Of a stretch of DNA of 64,000 bases, positions 17,701 to 23,722 are shown piece by piece. Location of the stretch: contig URLG01000003.1 of assembly GCA_900548535.1 (NCBI GenBank), positions 1 to 64,000 of the forward strand, read 5' to 3'. A model generated the notes under the pieces. The model was not told where the DNA came from and did no database searches. It saw nothing but the letters and a program-made list of their open reading frames with translations. The number at the start of each line of letters is the position of its first letter. Within the stretch, counting starts at the first letter, position 1. Position numbers and translations under genes: made by a program. Source of the stretch: Candidatus Segatella intestinihominis (lineage in GTDB: Bacteria; Bacteroidota; Bacteroidia; Bacteroidales; Bacteroidaceae).

Positions 17701-19280
17701 ACGTTCTTCATCATCAAGTCCCAGTTGCCCTGCTGCGGATTGCTGCTGGTATTCTTGAGCGACTTCACGAAGAGCGCCTGCTTGGTATCGGTGATGTCGG
17801 AGGCAAACTCGCCCACCTGGTAAGTTACGCCGCCCGATGTGTATTCATAGGCTACCGCCAGCACTTGGTCGGTCTGTATGCCGCTCTTCAGCGATACATA
17901 TCCCATCGCCGTATTCACGGTATATTCTGAGGAATTGAGCAGTCGGGCACTCTCTAGCTTCTCGAAGTCGGCACCGCCCACCAGTCCGCCTCCCTCCAAG
18001 GTGGCAGCCGCCTGGTCTATATCTCGTGCCGCCGCATACTGGCTGGTCATCGCCTGATACTCAGTGTTGGCTTGGTTGGCAGGCACAGAGCCGCTAGCCG
18101 CCCACATCTGATTGCTCAAGCGGGAGGTTTCGCCCAGGTCGGTAAGTGCCACGATGTTACGAGTATTGGTAGTGGTTCCCGTCTTATTGGTTACCCAGAT
18201 TTCCACACGGTTGATAGTGATGCCGGTGGTCAGATTAGGCAATTTCTGCATCCAGGCATCATAATGGTCTCGGAAATAGCGCGCCAAGAAATAGTGGCGG
18301 TTTTCCTCATAGTCGGCTACGTTGAGCTCGAAAGGTGTGAGCTGCACGCCGCCCTTGGTAGATACGCTCTTGCTGGCAGACTTCTTCTGCGAAGCCACCA
18401 TCTGGAGCTTGAGCTTGCCAAACTGCATGTCGGTTCTGATACCAAAGAGGCTGCTGGCTCCCTTGATGAGCGAGGAGTTGGATGGGAAGGATACGTTGCC
18501 CGCCTCCACGAGCTTGATGATCTCGTCCTCCTTGCCATCATACTTCAACTTCATGTTTTGCGCATCATAGTCGAAGGTGGCATCGGTGTTATAGTTCAGG
18601 TTCATGTTCACCTTGTCGCCCACCTTACCGTTCACGTTGAGGTTGATTTTCTCGTCAAAGTCCATCATCGTGGTCTTGCGGTTGCGGATAGGGAGCGATG
18701 GGTTGTCGATGCTCTTCTTGTTGATGCCAAACTTGATTTCAGCCGAACCTTGGGTCTTGACACGGATGCCGCCAGGACCGAAGATTTTCTCTGCTGGTCC
18801 CAGGTCGAAGTGCATGTCAGAGAAGTCAAACTTCTCCTTGCCTTTCTTCTGGTATATCTCATCATTCTGCTTGCGGAAGTAGGCATTGCGCTCTTGCATC
18901 TCGCTCCAGTTCATATACTCCTGGGGCGTCATCATGATAGGAGCCGAGAGCCAGGTATTGCCCATACGGTTGCCCACGATGTAGCGGTCCAGTGTATCAT
19001 TGTACACCACCTGATACTGCAAGTTGTCAGGACGGCGCAGATCGAGCGGACTCTGGTAGAGATCACTCAGCGAATAAGGTTGCGTCTTCTGGATTTGCCA
19101 GCGAGGATGCAGCAGAGAGTCCGGAATGGTATCCTCATCCACCTTCAGCGGCTGGGCATTGACGGAGACGGATTTTTTCTTGTTATCGTCCTGAGGATAA
19201 GGCACGGCAAGGGCATAGCCGAAGGTAGAAACCATCAGCCAAGCCAATAATAAATAACTTACTCTTTGTCTTATCTTCAT
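11739..19280 (-). CDS. sprA: T9SS outer-membrane translocon protein SprA
   Basis: At 2513 residues this is the giant single-chain outer-membrane beta-barrel that forms the conducting channel of the type 9 secretion system (Sov in Porphyromonas). A signal peptide (MKIRQRVSYLLLAWLMVSTF, cleaved near 25) is followed by the SprA N-terminal segment (DLGPAEKIFGPGGIRVKTQG, near 165-185). Repeated beta-rich blocks follow, including KVNMNLNYNTDATFDYDAQN and KLVEAGNVSFPSNSSLIKGA. There is a Lys-rich insert at about 1900-1925, and the protein ends in a strand typical of an outer-membrane barrel (DFGLSIKFSLTR). Length and gene order (ruvA then sprA) match other Bacteroidota. Likely cargo encoded nearby are the proteins at 22926-27621. 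The gene is unusually long for the window and intact. Confidence 0.93.
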   Translation of the reverse strand: MKIRQRVSYLLLAWLMVSTFGYALAVPYPQDDNKKKSVSVNAQPLKVDEDTIPDSLLHPRWQIQKTQPYSLSDLYQSPLDLRRPDNLQYQVVYNDTLDRYIVGNRMGNTWLSAPIMMTPQEYMNWSEMQERNAYFRKQNDEIYQKKGKEKFDFSDMHFDLGPAEKIFGPGGIRVKTQGSAEIKFGINKKSIDNPSLPIRNRKTTMMDFDEKINLNVNGKVGDKVNMNLNYNTDATFDYDAQNMKLKYDGKEDEIIKLVEAGNVSFPSNSSLIKGASSLFGIRTDMQFGKLKLQMVASQKKSASKSVSTKGGVQLTPFELNVADYEENRHYFLARYFRDHYDAWMQKLPNLTTGITINRVEIWVTNKTGTTTNTRNIVALTDLGETSRLSNQMWAASGSVPANQANTEYQAMTSQYAAARDIDQAAATLEGGGLVGGADFEKLESARLLNSSEYTVNTAMGYVSLKSGIQTDQVLAVAYEYTSGGVTYQVGEFASDITDTKQALFVKSLKNTSSNPQQGNWDLMMKNVYYLASQIEKDKFRLDVKYQSDTTGVYLSYIPEQQVKSTPIIRLLGADRLDNNNKAHSNGYFDYVEGYTVSNGRVFIPKVEPFGSYMRDYLVKHGVAADKAEQYAFTELYDSTKTVAKQIAEKNKYQMVGQYKGSSANVISLDAYNVPQGSVVVTAGGVTLKEGTDYSVDYNAGEVTILNQSIIDAGTAVNVSLESNTDYGQMRKTMFGVNWEYDFSKNFQMSGTLQHLSEQALTNKVAMGAEPLNNTLWGINLNWKKESQWLTNVLNKVPFLHVTQPSHISFTGEFAQLIAGEAGGTQDNASYIDDFEDTKGAIDVMPPTSWVLSSVPSLNFKDDYNDKTGLSSGFHRSRMAWYTIDPLFTRRGSSLTPGHIKSDLKQLSNHYVREVYVKELFPLRDQSTYQGATNTLSVLNLAYYPSEPGPYNFNVADLQPDGTLLNPQRNWGGMMRKLDTNDFEQANVEYIEFWMLDPFIYSREQADAADYGGDFYINLGEVSEDILRDGKKFYESGMPVDGSNSFTYTQWGKIPTQSTVTYAFATTSGSRALQDVGFNGLTDAEEQAFYKSAYLDQIQGKVNQAVFDSIFADPARDDYHYYRGSDWDEMRAPILLRYKYINNPQGNSPDSDSRTESYDTSYKSTPDVEDINQDYTLNEYEKYYQYHVSIRPEDLVVGNNFIVDKREYTQTLRDQTRSTVTWYQFRIPVDEFESRQGNINDFSSIRFMRMFLTGFKKPIVLRFGTLDLVRGMWRTYDQLLGAANGGTLEASAVNLEENAEKMPVNYVMPPGIKREQDPSQPQLVEANEQALSLVVKDMTSGESKAVYKSSTLDIRQYKRIQMFTHANALEQNTTNLKDNELAVFIRLGSDYKNNYYEYEIPLKLTEPRNNYNRYSTSDRRQVWPEENMLDVALSVFTNLKKERNKAKAQGLASYLAPYTQPDAAHPANKITIVGNPSLGEVKTMMIGVRNLSGDIKSGEVWVNELRLKEHNSQGGWAANANLNVQLSDFGSVNASGRYISEGFGGLEDGVASRTTDNYGTYSVTASLEMGKFFPDKAKVSIPLYCSVTKEKTSPKYNPLDTDMELKDALDAAGSKHERDSIENIAVTKVTQTNFSISNARVGIATKRHPMPYDPANFSFSYSHQHQNTTGETTVYERKDNWRGALDYSWSPVYKSWEPFKKLKNKSKWLDILKRFGLNWLPQNVAFNTEMTRDYYELQERDMESAMSGVGGVDSNLPLSFSEQFLWNREFSLRWDLTKNLHMNFQSATHAQIEEPYTPVNKDLYADQYHAWKDSVWTSIKHWGAPLDYNQTFSASYKLPINLLPIFDWVNTDAAYNSSYSWERGTEDEDGNSYGNTINTQRELTLNGSFNLVKLYNHVPFLKKVNEKFDRTPSKSQIEKKKKEKEQKKKEAKEIAADPKKALPKNKKAFEKEITLMPDTVFNIRHGKNSKRLIVSAKTQDGKLFHLKYKKVDNNQIKIISKVDSTVKVKLSVLPKEPLDNKKWYKGLQTAARLAMMVRNVSINYRSSYQMTLPGFTPSVGDAFGQKKVGQMAPGLDFAFGFIGDDYIEKARRNDWLLCNDSVATPATTSRTDNLTLRATLEPVKDLKIDLSAIRTKTTQKSIQYMYEGTPTTQSGAFQMTTISLSTAFEGMGNANSGYKSKTFEKFVNSLPAFRERVEAQYAGAVYPAGSELGGGKFDASRTPVNQYSGDVMIPAFLNAYTSMGGSSLSLFPALSRLLPNWTVRYAGLGKLPWFRNHFKSVNINHAYKSIFAIGSYNSYSTYQEYMNGLGFVSDASTGNPSPSSMFNISQVSINESFSPLLGMDFTFNNNMTIKAEYRQTRVLNLSMTSVQINEALSKDWVIGWGYRINNFSLFGGGGARKVKGKSSGSKSQQNNSNQSVKQQMKRANHDLNLRMDFSFRKQAAIVRDIATMTSSASSGNNALKLSFSADYTLSKLLTMSFYYDRQTNTPLLSSSSYPTTTQDFGLSIKFSLTR

Positions 19281-19310
19281 TCGATTCTATTCTACTAAAG
19301 CAAGAGAATT

Positions 19311-19338
19311 CTTCACTCTTCGTTCTTCACTCTTCACT
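19311..19338. repeat. Heptad repeat CTTCACT, four units
   Basis: CTTCACT, CTTCGTT, CTTCACT, CTTCACT between ruvA and sprA, ending 8 bp from the ruvA stop. A related array occurs at 56650-56677. Confidence 0.75.
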
Positions 19339-19346
19339 TAAAAAGC

Positions 19347-19961
19347 TTACTTGATTTGCTTCAAGGCGAGCTTCACCACTTGCTCCACAGGCAGGTCGGG
19401 CTGTGCCTTGAGGATATCCACCACAACCTTTGACGATGGGGCTGGCGAGAAACCAAGCATGGTGAGCGCACTGACCGCCTCATCCTTGATATCATTGTTC
19501 ACCATAACCACATTGCCACCATTTGCTGGCAATTCATCGGCTATGCCCAGGCTCACGATCTTGTCTCTCAGATCGAGTATGATGCGCTGAGCGGTTTTCA
19601 GTCCGATGCCCTTTACGCCCTTCAGCATCTTGTCGTTGCCCGAAGAGATGACATTGCAGAGTTCGCTTGGCGACATAGAGGAGAGAATCATTCTCGCCAT
19701 GTTGCCTCCCACGCCCGAAACGGTGATGAGCAGGCGATAGAGTTCACGCTCCTGCTTGGTGGCGAAACCGAAAAGGGTGAAAGAGTCGTCTCTTCCACCA
19801 GCCACCAAAACCTCATGTACATAGAGTTTTACTTCTTGTTTGCCCTGAATGGCAGTATATGTGTTGAGCGAGATGTTGAGTCCATACCCCACGCCCGCCG
19901 TCTCCACGACAGCCATCGCAGGTGTAAGCTCTGTCAAATCGCCATGAATGTATTCTATCAT
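19347..19961 (-). CDS. ruvA: Holliday junction branch migration protein RuvA
   Basis: 204 residues, normal length. RuvA binds four-way junctions as a tetramer and loads the RuvB helicase for branch migration. Domain I is an OB-like fold ([20 protein letters not shown] and the LYVHEVLV strand). Domain II has tandem helix-hairpin-helix motifs, [17 protein letters not shown] (about 76-92) and [16 protein letters not shown] (about 112-127). The C-terminal three-helix RuvB-binding domain follows a flexible linker near 145-155. It is upstream of sprA by 66 bp, the conserved Bacteroidota order, and probably cotranscribed with it. Confidence 0.93.
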   Translation of the reverse strand: MIEYIHGDLTELTPAMAVVETAGVGYGLNISLNTYTAIQGKQEVKLYVHEVLVAGGRDDSFTLFGFATKQERELYRLLITVSGVGGNMARMILSSMSPSELCNVISSGNDKMLKGVKGIGLKTAQRIILDLRDKIVSLGIADELPANGGNVVMVNNDIKDEAVSALTMLGFSPAPSSKVVVDILKAQPDLPVEQVVKLALKQIK

Positions 19962-20083
19962 AATGCAGTTTTTTGCCTCTTTTAAAATTCTTACCTAAAA
20001 AGTATATACCTCTTTAATAAATATACATAAAATAAACGAAGAGTTCGCTCTTTTATTGTATTTGATTATATTTTTATCCCCCG

Positions 20084-20153
20084 TAACTCCTAACTCCTAA
20101 CTCCCAACTCCTAACTCCCAACTCCTAACTCCTAACTCCCAACTCCTAACTTT
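20084..20153. repeat. Heptad repeat TAACTCC/CAACTCC, ten units
   Basis: Ten uninterrupted 7-bp units, alternating between TAACTCC and CAACTCC and ending TAACTTT. It is in the 477-bp gap between divergent ruvA and ddh. The reverse complement of the unit (GGAGTTA) forms the arrays at 33671-33710 and 36581-36629. The rest of this gap holds only the ddh promoter and a 17-bp repeat. Confidence 0.9.
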
Positions 20154-20302
20154 TCACTATAATCACGAATCTGTAAGCCCAGCGCTCTCCCAACCTTACA
20201 CTTTTGGAGGAGATCATACCTAGAAACTATGATTTTATAACTTTTTGATACTTTTATGAGTTAAAAATCTATTAAAACGTCATTTATTTCAAGAAAAAGC
20301 TA

Positions 20303-20311
20303 TACTTTTGC
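20303..20311 (+). promoter_or_regulatory. -7 box for ddh
   Basis: TACTTTTGC, giving a 5' UTR of about 120 nt before the ATG at 20439. Confidence 0.6.
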
Positions 20312-20348
20312 AAACGGAAATAGAATTGACTGAAGCCATTCAGTAGCA

Positions 20349-20365
20349 AACCTGCCCTCCCAGCG
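20349..20365. repeat. Dispersed repeat AACCTGCCCTCCCAGCG, copy 2
   Basis: Identical over 17 bp to 5041-5057 and matching one arm of the palindrome at 53297-53331. It lies in the ddh 5' leader. Confidence 0.7.
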
Positions 20366-20438
20366 GCAATCCTGCTTACTTATGGCAAACATACAGAATA
20401 GAATAGAAACAAAACAACTAAATAAAAGAAATAACAAG

Positions 20439-21338
20439 ATGAAAAAGTTTAGAGCAGCCGTAGTAGGTTACGGCAACATCGGTAAGTTTACAGTTGAGGC
20501 TCTCGAAGCAGCTCCTGATTTCGAGATTGCAGGTATCGTACGTCGCCAGGGTGCTAAGGATAAACCAGCAGAATTGGCTGATTACGAGGTAGTAGACGAC
20601 ATCACCAAGTTGAAGGACGTAGACGTAGCCATCCTTGCTACCCCTACTCGTTCTTGTCCAGAATACGCTGAGAAGATTGTTGCCCTCGGCATCAACACAG
20701 TGGATAGCTTCGACATCCACACCAGCATTCTCGACTATCGCACCAAGCAGATGGAGAACTGCAAGAAGGCTGGCAAGGTAAGCGTTATCTCTGCTGGTTG
20801 GGACCCAGGATCAGACTCTATCGTACGCGTATTGATGCAGAGCTTGGCTCCTAAGGGCCTGACATATACCAACTTTGGTCCAGGTATGAGCATGGGTCAC
20901 TCAGTTTGCGTACGTGGTAAGAAGGGTGTTAAGAATGCGCTCTCTGTTACCATCCCATTGGGTGAGGGCATCCACCGCCGTATGGTATACGTAGAGTTGG
21001 AAGAAGGCGCTACCATCGAGGAAGTTACAGCAGAGATCAAGGCTGACCCATACTTCGCTAGCGATGAGACACACGTATTCGCCGTATCATCAGTAGATGA
21101 TGTCAAGGATATGGGTCATGGTGTTAACCTGGTTCGCAAGGGTGTATCAGGCAAGACTCAGAACCAGCGCTTCGAGTTCAACATGAGCATCAACAACCCA
21201 GCCCTCACCGCTCAGGTATTGGTCAATGTGGCCCGTGCTTCCTTCCGTCTCCAGCCAGGTTGCTACACCATGCCAGAGATTCCTGTCATCGATATGCTCC
21301 CAGGCACTCGTGAGGAAATCGTAGCTACCCTCGTGTAA
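20439..21338 (+). CDS. ddh: meso-Diaminopimelate D-dehydrogenase
   Basis: A 299-residue NADPH-dependent enzyme that makes meso-diaminopimelate from tetrahydrodipicolinate and ammonia in one step, for lysine and peptidoglycan. The start is the ATG at 20439, because MKKFRAAVVGYGNIGKFTVE begins the Rossmann fold (GYGNIG). The frame is open from 20382, but that extension is low-complexity and lies in the leader. The C-terminal half carries the substrate-site segments SAGWDPGSDS, NFGPGMSMGHSV and HRRMVYVELEEG. The length matches the family. It is a single gene with its own promoter and a strong terminator. Confidence 0.94.
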   Translation: MKKFRAAVVGYGNIGKFTVEALEAAPDFEIAGIVRRQGAKDKPAELADYEVVDDITKLKDVDVAILATPTRSCPEYAEKIVALGINTVDSFDIHTSILDYRTKQMENCKKAGKVSVISAGWDPGSDSIVRVLMQSLAPKGLTYTNFGPGMSMGHSVCVRGKKGVKNALSVTIPLGEGIHRRMVYVELEEGATIEEVTAEIKADPYFASDETHVFAVSSVDDVKDMGHGVNLVRKGVSGKTQNQRFEFNMSINNPALTAQVLVNVARASFRLQPGCYTMPEIPVIDMLPGTREEIVATLV

Positions 21339-21362
21339 TTACAGAGAAAATATATATACATC

Positions 21363-21402
21363 AACGGCTCGCAAGAACTATCCATCTTGCGAGCCGTTTT
21401 CG
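21363..21402 (+). terminator. Terminator after ddh (GGCTCGCAAG family)
   Basis: A perfect 13-bp stem AACGGCTCGCAAG (21363-21375) with CTTGCGAGCCGTT (21386-21398), then a T-rich tail. The same stem recurs at 22882-22920 and in shorter form at 37693-37731. Confidence 0.88.
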
Positions 21403-21408
21403 TTTTCC

Positions 21409-21500
21409 GACAATTTCAGGAATCATTTTCAGACAATCTTAGGAATCATTTTTAGACAATCTTGGGAGTTAATTATAGACAATCTTAGGAATTAGTTTAG
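21409..21500. repeat. 23-bp tandem array, four units (array A)
   Basis: Units start at 21409, 21432, 21455 and 21478, exactly 23 bp apart, each beginning GACAAT followed by (T/C)TT or TTC and AGGAAT/GGGAGT. It lies between the ddh terminator and the promoter of the next ATPase gene. Confidence 0.85.
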
Positions 21501-21552
21501 TTCTTTTATAGTTTTTTATGTAGAGAATCTTGGATTTTCCATTAAATATTAG

Positions 21553-21561
21553 TAATTTTGC
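21553..21561 (+). promoter_or_regulatory. -7 box for the AAA_14-type ATPase gene
   Basis: TAATTTTGC, 29 bp upstream of the ATG at 21590. It argues against starts upstream of it. Confidence 0.55.
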
Positions 21562-21589
21562 AGCGTTATTCATCTTAATGTATAAAATT

Positions 21590-22858
21590 ATGAAGTATAT
21601 AAAACGATATGCAGAGAAAGATATCGAGCGTGCCTTGCGCTCATCTGGAGCTGTTGTCGTAGTAGGACCAAAGTTCTGCGGAAAGACAACCACAAGTATG
21701 CTATTTCAAAAGAGTTTTATGAAACTAAACACCAATAGTCGCATCAAACTAGCTCGTCTCAACCCCAAACTAGCATTAGAAGGAAAAAATCCGAGATTGA
21801 TTGATGAGTGGCAAACGGTGCCCGAAATATGGAACTACGTAAAGGAAGATCTTGACAATGAATACCAATTTGGCAAGTATATACTTACGGGGAGCTCTAC
21901 TCCAGTAGATAAATCAGAGATTCACCACTCAGGAGCAGGAAGAATTGTAGCCGTAAAGATGCGTCCTATGTCTCTCTACGAATCAGGCGAGTCAAAGGGT
22001 ACCGTTTCACTCTTAGAACTTTTTGAAGGAAAACCTCTCACAACATTCGATGAAAATGAGAGATTCACCTTAGAAGATGTTGCTTTCCTCACATGCCGTG
22101 GCGGCTGGCCCATCTCGGTCATCTCGGACCAAGCCGTATCATTAGATGTTACACGCAACTACTATAACAGCCTCTTCGTTTTTGAAGATTGCGACAATGA
22201 GAACTTCCGCAACAAACGCGCAGACATTTTAAAGATGATACTGCGCAGCTACGCACGCAACATCTCTACGGAAGCTTCTAAACAAAGTATCATAGACGAT
22301 GTAAAACAAAGCAATGAGCGAACAATGGACAGCAAGACATTCGACGATTATATAGAAGCCCTTCAAGACCTTTATATCATTTCAGATATTGAGGCTTGGA
22401 ATCCCAACATCCGTTCCAAGACCTCTATCAGAACTACCCCTACACGTCATTTTGTAGATACATCAATAGCTTGCCGTGCATTAAATATTTTCCCAGAAGA
22501 TTTGATGAACGACCTCGAATCATTTGGACTGTTCTTTGAAGATTTAGCCGTTCGCGACTTATCCATTTACGCCCAAGCACATGGAGGAGAAGTACGCCAC
22601 TATCGCGACAAGAACGGTTTGGAATGTGACGCCATCGTGCATTTAGAAGATGGCAGATGGGGAGCCATTGAGATAAAACTTGGTGGAGATAAACTTATAG
22701 AAGATGGTGCAAAATCACTAACTGCTCTCAAAAACAAAATAGAAAAGAAAAGTAAAGAGCCCAATCCTTCATTTTTGATGATTCTCACAGCTCGTGGCTC
22801 ACTTTATCAAAGAGAGGATGGAATATATGTAGTACCTATCAATTGCTTAAAGGATTAA
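21590..22858 (+). CDS. ATP-binding protein, AAA_14/DUF4143 type
   Basis: 422 residues from the ATG at 21590 (MKYIKRYAEKDIERAL), chosen because the promoter box lies after the longer frame's start at 21530. The P-loop is VVVVGPKFCGKTTTSM (about 18-33). LIDEWQTVPEIWNYVK near 71-86 is Walker B-like and KYILTGSSTP near 100 is the sensor segment typical of this family. The C-terminal DUF4143-like half has an FVDTSIACRAL block and a nuclease-like core ECDAIVHLEDGRWGAIEIKLGG. Such proteins are widespread, numerous and unassigned in function. The gene with its 23-bp array is bracketed by two nearly identical terminators, which suggests insertion as a cassette. Confidence 0.8.
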   Translation: MKYIKRYAEKDIERALRSSGAVVVVGPKFCGKTTTSMLFQKSFMKLNTNSRIKLARLNPKLALEGKNPRLIDEWQTVPEIWNYVKEDLDNEYQFGKYILTGSSTPVDKSEIHHSGAGRIVAVKMRPMSLYESGESKGTVSLLELFEGKPLTTFDENERFTLEDVAFLTCRGGWPISVISDQAVSLDVTRNYYNSLFVFEDCDNENFRNKRADILKMILRSYARNISTEASKQSIIDDVKQSNERTMDSKTFDDYIEALQDLYIISDIEAWNPNIRSKTSIRTTPTRHFVDTSIACRALNIFPEDLMNDLESFGLFFEDLAVRDLSIYAQAHGGEVRHYRDKNGLECDAIVHLEDGRWGAIEIKLGGDKLIEDGAKSLTALKNKIEKKSKEPNPSFLMILTARGSLYQREDGIYVVPINCLKD

Positions 22859-22881
22859 TAGGGATGCTATCATAACTTAAA

Positions 22882-22927
22882 AACGGCTCGCAAGATGCAA
22901 CCATCATCTTGCAAGCCGTTACTTTTT
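22882..22927 (+). terminator. Terminator after the ATPase gene (GGCTCGCAAG family)
   Basis: A 16-bp stem (arms 22882-22897 and 22905-22920, one mismatch) followed by ACTTTTTATTT. The inner 13 bp equal the ddh terminator stem. It also serves the convergent secreted-protein gene, whose stop is at 22926. Confidence 0.8.
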
Positions 22928-23720
22928 ATTTTCTAAGAATCACCTTCTTATGATTCACGACATACACACATCCAGCTTGTATAGTAGTAGCCTCTGTGCC
23001 ATTTAAGTTATATACCCTTACTGGCACATTTCGAAATACATTTACATTAGGGATTGAAGTTTCCACATCATCTTGCCCCGTGCCACTCGGATCACTTGGG
23101 TTGTCTGGGCTATATACAAACTTAGCCATAAGATACACATCAGCTGATGGCATTGTATAGTAGAAGCTCTCACTGGTACTAAGCAGCTCATCACCATTAT
23201 ACCAACCTTTGAACTTATACCCCTGACTCAAATATGCATTAAGCCAAACCGAAGTTCCTGCTTCTATTTTCTCGCCACTGGTATAATTAAACGAGCAATT
23301 GTCAGCATCATCCGAGGTTAGATATAATCTGTACTTATTCATCGGAGAAGGCTCGCTTGGATTAATCGGTACATAATCATACACTGCCTCAAACACTACA
23401 TGAATATCAGTCATCACATACGAGAAGCTTGGCTGATCCCTATACCTTTCTCCATCTTTCATCCAGTAAGCAAACTGGTAATTTTCATTACCCGACGAAG
23501 TATAGATATAGACCGTCTCGCCCTCACCATACATTCCTCCGCCAGAACAATAAGCATAAGGAGACGTCTTCACCTCAACCTTAAACTTTACATTAGGCTC
23601 CGGAGGATTGGAGGGATCGAAATCATCACCACCAAATGAAGCAGCCATCAACATGGTGCTGCCCCAAAAAAGCAGCAACCACGTTGTGATACTATATTTT
23701 ATGATCTTTCTCATAGGCAT
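22926..23720 (-). CDS. Secreted InlB-type repeat protein with T9SS-like tail
   Basis: 264 residues. There is a signal peptide (about 1-28, ending MLMAA; the Met at residue 3 is an equally good start). Two repeats of about 75 residues follow, with the divergent InlB B-repeat pattern: FAYWMKDGERYRDQPSFSYVM then FEAVY, and FKGWYNGDELLSTSESFYYTM then AKFVY. A short linker leads to a C-terminal strand module (VPVRVYNLNGTEA...GCVYVVNHKKVILRK) that looks like the T9SS sorting domain of Prevotella surface proteins, so export through SprA is inferred. It lies 2 bp downstream of the split LRR gene and is probably cotranscribed. The ligand is unknown. Confidence 0.75.
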   Translation of the reverse strand: MPMRKIIKYSITTWLLLFWGSTMLMAASFGGDDFDPSNPPEPNVKFKVEVKTSPYAYCSGGGMYGEGETVYIYTSSGNENYQFAYWMKDGERYRDQPSFSYVMTDIHVVFEAVYDYVPINPSEPSPMNKYRLYLTSDDADNCSFNYTSGEKIEAGTSVWLNAYLSQGYKFKGWYNGDELLSTSESFYYTMPSADVYLMAKFVYSPDNPSDPSGTGQDDVETSIPNVNVFRNVPVRVYNLNGTEATTIQAGCVYVVNHKKVILRK

Positions 23721-23722
23721 TG

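Noticed and set aside
20382..20438. Upstream start for ddh
   Set aside because: The extra 19 residues are polar low-complexity leader sequence; the Rossmann fold begins at the ATG 20439.
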